A stretch of DNA of 6,656 nucleotides from positions 1 through 6,656 of the forward strand of contig JAEYRQ010000499.1 of the NCBI GenBank assembly GCA_023435545.1, read 5' to 3'. This DNA is from Pseudomonadota bacterium. GTDB lineage: Bacteria; Pseudomonadota; Alphaproteobacteria; Rhizobiales; Tepidamorphaceae. Made by a program: the position numbers and the translations under genes. Shown one piece after another: positions 1-4,608 of the stretch (the stretch's first letter is position 1; every line of letters begins with the position of its first letter). The notes beneath the pieces are model-generated. The model did no database searches, was not told where the DNA came from, and saw only the letters and a program-made list of their open reading frames with translations.

Positions 1-144
1 GGCGACACCCTGTCCAAGATCGCGCTCGAGCACTACGGAAACGCGGGCGCCTTCAACAACATCGTCCGCGCCAATCCGACCGTGATCAGCGACCCGAACC
101 TGATCTTCCCCGGCCAGGAGCTGAAGATCCCGATCGGCGCCTGA
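1..144 (+). CDS. LysM domain protein, C-terminal fragment (5' end outside window)
   Basis: The reading frame open from base 1 ends at TGA 142-144 and encodes 47 residues, all of which are one LysM module. It begins GDTLSKIALEHYG, has the central N-x-I-x-x-A-N segment (NNIVRANPTVI), and closes with the module's usual end, DPNLIFPGQELKIP, followed only by IGA. LysM modules bind the N-acetylglucosamine backbone of peptidoglycan, so the protein probably acts in the periplasm or at the cell envelope. The arrangement, with a LysM ending a few residues before the stop, matches both YgaU/Kbp-type small LysM proteins and the longer multidomain LysM proteins of alphaproteobacteria. The upstream part is missing, so which of these it is cannot be decided. 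Domain assignment is firm; the role of the whole protein is unknown. Confidence 0.88.
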   Translation, partial: GDTLSKIALEHYGNAGAFNNIVRANPTVISDPNLIFPGQELKIPIGA

Positions 145-366
145 GCCGGGTTGCTGGGCGGGGACTGGGCTGGAAGTGGGAGGCTGGTCGACAACCCGAA
201 CCAGGACTCGTTGGGGCTGCTTCCTTCCGGACCTGACCCGGTTGGCGAGCGGCTCGTCCGCCGCCAGCCTCCCGGTGCGACTATATCGGACGTCGCCGCG
301 GCCGGCGCAAGCCCGGATGCGACGGTTCTGCTATTGTCCGCCGCACCGCCCTTCCGGAGCCCGACG
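145..366. other. Intergenic gap between LysM gene and HIT gene
   Basis: No gene is supported in these 222 bases. The open frame crossing it toward the HIT gene begins at a TTG with no ribosome binding site, and its residues look like non-coding translation. A 7-base inverted repeat (CGGGTTG at 147-153, CAACCCG at 192-198) lies just after the LysM stop, but its 38-base loop and lack of a following T-run make it a weak terminator candidate. The promoter of the HIT gene probably lies in the later part; the AT-richer patch GACTATATCGG near 278-288 is a possible -10 region, without a clear -35 partner. No tRNA or other structured RNA signature was seen. Confidence 0.5.
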
Positions 367-777
367 ATGAGCAGACAGTTTCACCTCGATCCCCGCCTGG
401 AAGCCGACACCGTGTTCGTCGCCGCGCTCGAACTGTGCGACGTCAGGCTGATGAACGACGCCGGATATCCCTGGCTGGTTCTGGTTCCCCGCCTCGCCGA
501 CGCGATCGAGATTGTCGATCTCGACGAAGCGGCACGGCACAAGCTGATCGACGAGGTGGCCCGAGCCGGCGAGGCGCTGCGCACGACCGTCGGCGCGGAG
601 AAGCTCAACGTCGCCGCGCTGGGCAACCAGGTGCCCCAGCTCCATGTCCATGTCATCGCCCGGTTCCGCAACGACGAGGCCTGGCCCGGTCCGGTCTGGG
701 GCGCGGCGCCGCGCCGGGCCTACGACGCGGACACGCGCGGCGAACTGGTGGATCGACTGGCCGACAGCCTCGCCTGA
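367..777 (+). CDS. HIT family protein (histidine-triad nucleotide hydrolase/transferase, QxHxH variant)
   Basis: This 136-residue cytoplasmic protein belongs to the HIT superfamily, whose members cleave or transfer nucleotidyl groups from phosphoanhydrides or phosphoramidates such as dinucleoside polyphosphates or AMP-conjugates. Visible features are the N-terminal strand and helix region (LMNDAGYPWLVLVPR), the segment KLNVAALGNQVPQ, and the active-site motif QLHVHVIAR at residues 91-99, followed by DEAWPGPVWG, which occupies the place of the C-terminal Trp-Pro region in HINT proteins. Aligned with HINT1, His93 would be the nucleophile and His95 the third triad position, while the first triad position is Gln91. 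The ATG at 367 was chosen because GGAG (356-359) sits 7 bases upstream and the homologous sequence starts there; the open frame extends further back without family similarity. Its stop lies 81 bases before nudC on the same strand, so the two may be co-transcribed. Physiological substrate unknown. Confidence 0.88.
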   Translation: MSRQFHLDPRLEADTVFVAALELCDVRLMNDAGYPWLVLVPRLADAIEIVDLDEAARHKLIDEVARAGEALRTTVGAEKLNVAALGNQVPQLHVHVIARFRNDEAWPGPVWGAAPRRAYDADTRGELVDRLADSLA

Positions 778-841
778 TCCCCGTCTTGCCGACCCGCCTT
801 GTCGCTCGGTCCGGGGCATGCCACCGTCGCGCGCAAACGGC

Positions 842-847
842 AGGAGG
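842..847 (+). promoter_or_regulatory. Shine-Dalgarno AGGAGG that sets the nudC start
   Basis: A perfect AGGAGG lies 11 bases before the ATG at 859. The reading frame is open back to a TTG at 799, but only the 859 ATG has a good ribosome binding site downstream of the HIT gene, so this site decides the start. The spacing is slightly longer than optimal. Confidence 0.7.
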
Positions 848-858
848 AATCACCGCCA

Positions 859-1806
859 ATGAACGAGCGAAGCCGCCGCACCGGCTACAGCGAGAGCCTT
901 CTCGACAGGGCAGCCGACAGGCGATCCGACGCGCGCTGGATGGCCGCTGCCCAGGCCAGCGGCCGCTACATCCTGTTCGACGGGGACAGGCCGCTGTTCA
1001 CGGTGACGAACGGCGCGGCGCCGGATCCGATCTTCGACTCGGCGGCGGCGGAAGCGCTGCGGGCGGACCGGTCGCGGGCGATCTTCCTCGGGCTCGACGG
1101 CGATGTTGCGGTGTTCGCGGCGCCCGTGACCGGGTTCGAGGCCGAGGAGCAGGCCGGCGAGGCCACATTCGGCAGCAACGAACTGAAGGCGATCGACGTG
1201 CGCTCGATCGCCGTTCAGGGCGTGGTGGCACCGTCCATGCTGGGCCCAATCGCCCAGGCCAAGAGCATGCTGGACTGGCACGCCCGCCACCGCCATTGCG
1301 CGAACTGCGGTGCGGCCACCAACGCCTCCGACGCTGGCTACCGGCGCGACTGTCCGGCCTGCGGCGCCCAGCACTTCCCGCGCACCGACCCGGTGGTGAT
1401 CATGCTGGTCATAGATGGCGAGGACTGCATCCTCGCCCGCAGCCCGCGGTTCCTTCCCGGCATGTTCTCGGCGCTCGCCGGCTTCATCGAGCCGGGCGAG
1501 ACCATCGAGGAGGCGGTCCGCCGCGAGGTGCGCGAGGAGGTGGGGATTTCCGTCGGCCGGGTCGGCTATCATTCCAGCCAGCCCTGGCCATTCCCCTCCT
1601 CGCTGATGATCGGCTGCTGGGCCGAGGCGCTGACGCGCGAGATCGTGCTCGACGCCTCGGAGCTCGAGTCCGGACGATGGTTCAGCCGAAATGAAGTCGA
1701 GAGCATCCTGGCGGGCCAGCACGACGGTGGCGTCGGGGCGCCTCCGAAGATGGCGATCGCGCACCAGTTGCTGAAGAGCTTCGTCGAGGGCGAACAGGTA
1801 TTGTGA
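859..1806 (+). CDS. nudC: NAD+ diphosphatase NudC (Nudix hydrolase)
   Basis: The 315-residue protein is a full-length NudC-type Nudix hydrolase, splitting NAD(H) into NMN(H) and AMP; in E. coli the enzyme also removes NAD caps from RNA 5' ends. Visible in order are an N-terminal domain (about 30-130), a linker helix (AKSMLDWHARH), a four-cysteine zinc ribbon (Cys147, Cys150, Cys165, Cys168), the Nudix box at 208-230 (GFIEPGE...REVREEVGI, with all consensus Gly, Glu and Arg residues) and the NADH-pyrophosphatase signature SQPWPFPSS at 240-248. The last distinguishes NudC from other Nudix enzymes. The protein is longer than E. coli NudC (257 residues) because of the larger N-terminal domain usual in alphaproteobacteria. 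It follows the HIT gene after 81 bases, which suggests a shared transcript for nucleotide turnover. It ends convergently with pheA. Nothing looks broken. Confidence 0.96.
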   Translation: MNERSRRTGYSESLLDRAADRRSDARWMAAAQASGRYILFDGDRPLFTVTNGAAPDPIFDSAAAEALRADRSRAIFLGLDGDVAVFAAPVTGFEAEEQAGEATFGSNELKAIDVRSIAVQGVVAPSMLGPIAQAKSMLDWHARHRHCANCGAATNASDAGYRRDCPACGAQHFPRTDPVVIMLVIDGEDCILARSPRFLPGMFSALAGFIEPGETIEEAVRREVREEVGISVGRVGYHSSQPWPFPSSLMIGCWAEALTREIVLDASELESGRWFSRNEVESILAGQHDGGVGAPPKMAIAHQLLKSFVEGEQVL

Positions 1807-1855
1807 CCCCCATGGCGCATAGGCGCCAAGCTGACCCGCCTGACGGACCAATCGC

Positions 1856-1962
1856 CGTCATCCCGGACGGCCTCTAGGCCGATCCGGGATCGGGAGGGTA
1901 CGACGGAGCCGGCGAAGCGCTCCGATCCCGGCTCTGCGGCTGCGCCTCCGGCCAGGAAGACG
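1856..1962. repeat. REP-like palindromic intergenic element between convergent genes
   Basis: The 203-base space between the convergent nudC and pheA stops is dominated by palindromic sequence. A perfect 8-bp arm, ATCCCGGA (1860-1867), pairs with TCCGGGAT (1883-1890) and encloses GGCC/GGCC (1869-1872, 1877-1880) around a TCTA loop. A second 10-bp arm, CCGGGATCGG (1884-1893), pairs perfectly with CCGATCCCGG (1922-1931). Because it reuses the right arm of the first hairpin, the two foldings exclude each other. The outer edges CGTCATCCCGG (1856-1866) and CCAGGAAGACG (1952-1962) are also inverted, matching at 9 of 11 positions. From memory, this pattern of GTCATCCCGG and CCGGGATC blocks is typical of dispersed palindromic intergenic repeats in alphaproteobacteria. 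With no T-run it is a poor classical terminator but may block read-through or protect 3' ends of both transcripts. Copy number in the genome cannot be seen here. Confidence 0.6.
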
Positions 1963-2009
1963 CGCCTCGTGTTGGCGCCCAGGAGGACAACCGTCGACGG
2001 GCCGCGGGC

Positions 2010-2882
2010 CTACTTTCCGACGACCCGCGGTTCCTTGATGTTCTCGCGGAACGGGCTCGCCCGATAGACGCCGAGGATGCGGAATTCGCGGGTGAAGAAC
2101 TCAAGTTCCTCGAAGGCGTATTTCAGCGCCCGGTCATCCGGGTGGCCCTCGACGTCGGCGAAGAACTGGGTGGCGAAGAACTCGCCTTCCAGCTGGTAGG
2201 ACTCCAGCTTGGTCATGATGACGCCGTTGGTGGCGAAGCCGCCCAGCGCCTTGTAGAGCGCGGCGGGCACGTTGCGCACACGGAAGACGAAGCTGGTGAT
2301 GATCGGCCCGATGCCGCGCGCCGCCCAGGCCTTCTCCTTCGACAGCACGACGAAGCGGGTGGTGTTATGGTCCTCGTCCTCGATGTCGGAGGCCAGCACC
2401 TCCAGTCCGTAGATTTCGGCGGCCAGCCGCGAGGAGATCGCCGCCTTGGTCGGATCCGCCAGATCGGCGACCATGCGTGCTGCCCCTGCCGTATCGGCAT
2501 GCGTCTCCGCCTTCAGGCCGAAGCGGCGGATCGCCTTGCGGCACTGGCCCAGCGCCATGATGTGGCTGTGGACGGACTTCACCGTATCCAGTGTCGCACC
2601 CGCCGGTGCCACCAGATAGTGGTGCAGCGGCAGGAAGTATTCACCGATGATGTGGAGCTGTGAGGTCGGCATCAAATGGTGGATGTCGGCCACGCGACCG
2701 GCGATCGAGTTCTCGATCGGAATCATCCCGCGCGCCGCCGTTCCTTCCGAGACCGCCTGGAACGCGTCCTCGAAGGTCGCGCAGGGAACCGCCTCATGGT
2801 CGGGGTAGACGTCGCGGCACGCCATGTGCGAATTGGCACCGGGCTCGCCCTGGAACACGATCCGCCGGGGTCGGCTGGTCAT
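2010..2882 (-). CDS. pheA: Prephenate dehydratase (monofunctional, with ACT domain)
   Basis: The 290-residue cytoplasmic enzyme converts prephenate to phenylpyruvate, the committed step to phenylalanine. The catalytic domain starts with IVFQGEPGANSHMA (8-21), where enterobacterial enzymes have GPxGSYS, continues through PIENSIAG (55-62), and ends with the catalytic signature TTRF at 174-177. An ACT regulatory domain follows from about 194, including VPAALYKAL (205-213) and KLESYQ (225-230); these occupy the GALV and ESRP positions that bind phenylalanine in other PheA proteins. There is no chorismate mutase domain, so this is the monofunctional form, as usual in alphaproteobacteria. The ATG is preceded by AGGA with 9 bases spacing on the coding strand. 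It lies 29 bases after kdsB in the same direction and very likely shares its transcript. No leader peptide or attenuator is visible in that gap, so feedback by phenylalanine through the ACT domain is the expected control. Confidence 0.95.
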   Translation of the reverse strand: MTSRPRRIVFQGEPGANSHMACRDVYPDHEAVPCATFEDAFQAVSEGTAARGMIPIENSIAGRVADIHHLMPTSQLHIIGEYFLPLHHYLVAPAGATLDTVKSVHSHIMALGQCRKAIRRFGLKAETHADTAGAARMVADLADPTKAAISSRLAAEIYGLEVLASDIEDEDHNTTRFVVLSKEKAWAARGIGPIITSFVFRVRNVPAALYKALGGFATNGVIMTKLESYQLEGEFFATQFFADVEGHPDDRALKYAFEELEFFTREFRILGVYRASPFRENIKEPRVVGK

Positions 2883-2911
2883 CTCGCAATATCCTGTAAA
2901 CGATCGGGAAT

Positions 2912-3646
2912 TCAGCGCCCTGCCGAGAGCAGCGCACGCGCCCTTTCAAGATCGGCCGGAGTATCGACACCGAGCGGAACGGTGTCAACGCGAGCCGCGT
3001 CGATTCGCATGCCGGCCTCCAGCGCCCGAAGCTGCTCGAGCTTCTCCCTGATCTCCAGCGGCGAGGGCGGCATCGCCACGAACCGCGACAGAGCGTCGCG
3101 GCGCCAGGCGTAGAGACCGATGTGGTGGAAGAGCGGACCCTCCCCCCAGGGAGCGGTCGCGCGGGTGAAGTAGAGCGCCCGCATCCGGCCCGGCGAGACC
3201 TCGGTTCCGATCAGCTTGACGACGTTCGGATTGTCCCGCTCGTCCTCGCGCACGATCTTGGTGCACAGCGTGCCGAGGTCGACGGCGCGGTCCGCCATCA
3301 GCGCATGCGCGGCCCGGATGATCGAGGGGTCGATTGTCGGCAGATCGCCCTGGACGTTGACCACGACATCGACGCTTCCCCCCGGATCAAGGCGCCTGAG
3401 CGCCTCGTCGATGCGGTCGGAGCCCGAGGGATGATCCGGCCGGGTCAGCACCGCCGACCCGCCGGCGGCGGTGACGGCCGAAGCGATGTCGGGACTGTCG
3501 GTGGCGACGTGCACCGGGCCGATCGCCGCCTCGGCAGCGCGCTCCAGGACGTGCACGATCATCGGCTTGCCGCCGATATCGGCCAGCGGCTTGCCCGGCA
3601 GCCTCTGCGAGGCCATGCGGGCGGGAATGAGGACGATGGCCGCCAT
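2912..3646 (-). CDS. kdsB: 3-deoxy-manno-octulosonate cytidylyltransferase (CMP-Kdo synthetase)
   Basis: The 244-residue cytoplasmic enzyme activates Kdo with CTP to give CMP-Kdo, the donor for the inner core of lipopolysaccharide. The family's nucleotide-binding start is present as [15 protein letters not shown] (residues 7-21), followed by ATDSPDI (48-54), HPSGSDRI (72-79), NVQGDLP (97-103, including the conserved metal-site Asp101), DNPNVVK (138-144), HHIGLYAW (174-181) and [17 protein letters not shown] (196-212). Length matches the family (about 245-250). The ATG at 3646 is chosen because the family starts a few residues before IPAR; the frame stays open far upstream into the cytochrome region, but that extension has no homology. 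The ribosome binding site is weak (GGA about 11 bases upstream). The enterobacterial NxQGDEP has Leu in place of Glu here, a form I recall as usual in this class. kdsB is the first gene of the probable kdsB-pheA operon and diverges from the cytochrome gene. Confidence 0.96.
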   Translation of the reverse strand: MAAIVLIPARMASQRLPGKPLADIGGKPMIVHVLERAAEAAIGPVHVATDSPDIASAVTAAGGSAVLTRPDHPSGSDRIDEALRRLDPGGSVDVVVNVQGDLPTIDPSIIRAAHALMADRAVDLGTLCTKIVREDERDNPNVVKLIGTEVSPGRMRALYFTRATAPWGEGPLFHHIGLYAWRRDALSRFVAMPPSPLEIREKLEQLRALEAGMRIDAARVDTVPLGVDTPADLERARALLSAGR

Positions 3647-3808
3647 GGCGAGGGTTCCGTCGAGGCGGCGGAATTGCCGCGCGGGCTCCTTTATAGATGT
3701 TGCGTTTTTCCGGCAATTGCGAGTATCAGTTCCCCAGCTTTCCGTACCCTCGCGTCCCCCTCGAGGGGGCGCTCCCCGCGATGCAGAAGAGCCTGGAGCG
3801 GCCGGCGA
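3647..3808. promoter_or_regulatory. Divergent intergenic region between kdsB and the cytochrome c gene
   Basis: These 162 bases must carry the promoters for both directions. An AT-rich core (about 3690-3730) stands out from the GC-rich surroundings. Toward kdsB, TATAAA (complement of 3690-3695) and TTGCCG (complement of 3711-3716) form a possible -10/-35 pair with a short 15-base spacer. Toward the cytochrome gene, TTGCGT (3700-3705) and TATCAG (3724-3729), 18 bases apart, are a weaker pair; the two would overlap. An 8-base inverted repeat, AATTGCCG (3672-3679) and CGGCAATT (3711-3718), flanks the core and could be an operator or chance. These are motif readings only. Confidence 0.4.
3752..3777 (+). 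promoter_or_regulatory. Alternative hairpins in the cytochrome c leader
   Basis: A perfect 14-base palindrome CCCCCTCGAGGGGG (3756-3769) lies in the presumed 5' untranslated region of the cytochrome gene, and its stem can grow by three pairs (GCG 3752-3754 with CGC 3770-3772) if T3755 bulges. The G-run 3766-3769 can instead pair with CCCC at 3774-3777 around a CGCT loop, so the two structures are mutually exclusive. They end 17 bases before the GGAG ribosome binding site (3795-3798). No T-run follows either one, so they are not standard intrinsic terminators; a role in mRNA stability or protein binding is possible but unproven. Confidence 0.4.
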
Positions 3809-4426
3809 ATGGACAGTTTCGAATTCAACAAGTTCGCAGGTGCCATCCTGCTCACCCTGCTCGTGACGCTCGGGGTCGGCATCCTGGCCGAGGAGATCTA
3901 CACCGCGCACACGCCCGAGCGGCCCGGCTACGAAATTGCCGTGGCCGACGATGAGGCCGGCGTGGCCGAGGCGGAGTCCGAGGAGGTCATTCCGATCGGC
4001 ACGCTGCTGGCCGCCGCCGACGTGCAGCGCGGCGAGGCCCAGGCTCGCAAGTGCGCCGCCTGCCACACCTTCGACGAGGGCGGCCCCAGCCGTGTGGGCC
4101 CGAATCTCTGGGGCATCGTCGGCGACACCATCGCCACGGAGGCCGGCTTCAACTACTCCGCCGCGATGCAGGAGCACGTGAACGCCGAGGGCGACACCTG
4201 GACCTACGAGAACCTCGACCACTTCCTCGCCAATCCGCGCGGGTTCGTGCCGGGCACCTCGATGGCCTTCGCGGGGCTGCGCCGTCCCGAGGAGCGGGCC
4301 GACCTGCTGGCCTACCTGCAGACGCTGTCGTCCAATCCCGTCCCCTTCCCCGCCGCCGACGACGCAGCCACTTCGGGAGAGGCACCGGAAGCCGCGGAGG
4401 AGGCGGCGCCGACAACCACGCAGTAG
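3809..4426 (+). CDS. cycM: Membrane-anchored cytochrome c, CycM-like
   Basis: The 205-residue protein is a single-haem class I cytochrome c held in the inner membrane by an uncleaved N-terminal anchor. The start [13 protein letters not shown] matches the characteristic opening of rhizobial CycM proteins as I recall them. Residues 9-27 form the hydrophobic segment. A Pro/Ala/Glu-rich acidic linker follows (about 36-65), then the haem domain with CAACH (82-86, His86 as axial ligand), GPNLWGIVG (97-105), NYSAAM (115-120), [13 protein letters not shown] (142-154, Met152 as sixth ligand) and a C-terminal helix, [12 protein letters not shown]. CycM-type proteins pass electrons from the bc1 complex to aa3-type oxidases, and this is the likely role. 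The low-complexity tail after the last helix (about 180-205, rich in Ala, Glu and Thr) is unusual and probably disordered. The ATG has GGAG 10 bases upstream. Haem attachment requires a c-type maturation system, not seen here. Confidence 0.9.
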   Translation: MDSFEFNKFAGAILLTLLVTLGVGILAEEIYTAHTPERPGYEIAVADDEAGVAEAESEEVIPIGTLLAAADVQRGEAQARKCAACHTFDEGGPSRVGPNLWGIVGDTIATEAGFNYSAAMQEHVNAEGDTWTYENLDHFLANPRGFVPGTSMAFAGLRRPEERADLLAYLQTLSSNPVPFPAADDAATSGEAPEAAEEAAPTTTQ

Positions 4427-4433
4427 CGCGCGG

Positions 4434-4447
4434 CCGCCCCGGGGCGG
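4434..4447. repeat. 14-base palindrome directly after the cytochrome c stop
   Basis: CCGCCCC (4434-4440) and GGGGCGG (4441-4447) form a perfect palindrome 7 bases after the stop codon. As RNA it folds into a short GC stem with a four-base loop. There is no T-run after it, so it may act as a 3' stabiliser or be incidental in GC-rich sequence. Confidence 0.4.
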
Positions 4448-4467
4448 TGCGAACGAGAAACAAACCA

Positions 4468-4505
4468 GCGCCCGCCCGACGACGTCGCGGCGGGCGCCGT
4501 CGTTT
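4468..4505 (+). terminator. Probable intrinsic terminator of the cytochrome c gene
   Basis: A perfect 9-bp GC stem, GCGCCCGCC (4468-4476) with GGCGGGCGC (4489-4497), closes a 12-base loop that contains the palindrome GACGTC. It is preceded by the A-rich GAAACAAACCA and followed by CGTCGTTT, a short imperfect T-tract. Position 42 bases after the stop fits transcription termination before the next gene. The weak T-tract lowers certainty. Confidence 0.6.
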
Positions 4506-4540
4506 CCGGACCCGTGATCATCGGATTAAATTTCCGTCAC

Positions 4541-4572
4541 TTGCGTGCTTCCCTGCGGAAAGTCGCTAGATT
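4541..4572 (+). promoter_or_regulatory. Possible promoter of the substrate-binding protein gene
   Basis: Downstream of the terminator the sequence turns AT-richer. TTGCGT (4541-4546) resembles a sigma-70 -35 box of alphaproteobacteria and TAGATT (4567-4572) a -10 box, but the 20-base spacer is long, so the pairing is tentative. The gene's ribosome binding site is probably AGAGGGG (4592-4598 region), about 10-12 bases before the ATG at 4609. Confidence 0.3.
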
Positions 4573-4608
4573 AGGGGCCAACTTCCAGAGAAGAGGGGCA
4601 CGAGCAAG

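Noticed and set aside
151..366. N-terminal extension of the HIT protein from a TTG at 151
   Set aside because: No ribosome binding site, residues unlike the HIT family, and a good GGAG 7 bases before the ATG at 367.
145..366. Possible tRNA or small RNA in the gap after the LysM gene
   Set aside because: No T-loop GTTCGA-type sequence or cloverleaf arms; only weak inverted repeats with long loops.
435..1694. A 419-codon + strand frame overlapping the HIT and nudC genes
   Set aside because: It is out of frame with both, very Arg-rich, and lacks any domain; both real genes have intact catalytic motifs.
850..1851. A 333-codon open frame on the - strand opposite nudC
   Set aside because: NudC motifs are complete on the + strand; the antisense product is Arg/Ala/Gly-rich with no recognisable domain or ribosome binding site.
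1856..1962. Transposable element remnant (terminal inverted repeats with target duplication)
   Set aside because: The inverted edges are there, but no transposase coding and no flanking direct repeat could be seen; a REP-type palindrome explains it better.
2883..2911. Possible phenylalanine attenuator or leader peptide before pheA
   Set aside because: The gap to kdsB is only 29 bases, with no Phe-rich peptide or hairpin; it only has room for the ribosome binding site.
3647..4222. Upstream extension of the kdsB frame (to 4222) as a fused N-terminal domain
   Set aside because: It runs antisense through the cytochrome c gene and has no family similarity; KdsB proteins begin a few residues before IPAR, matching the ATG at 3646.
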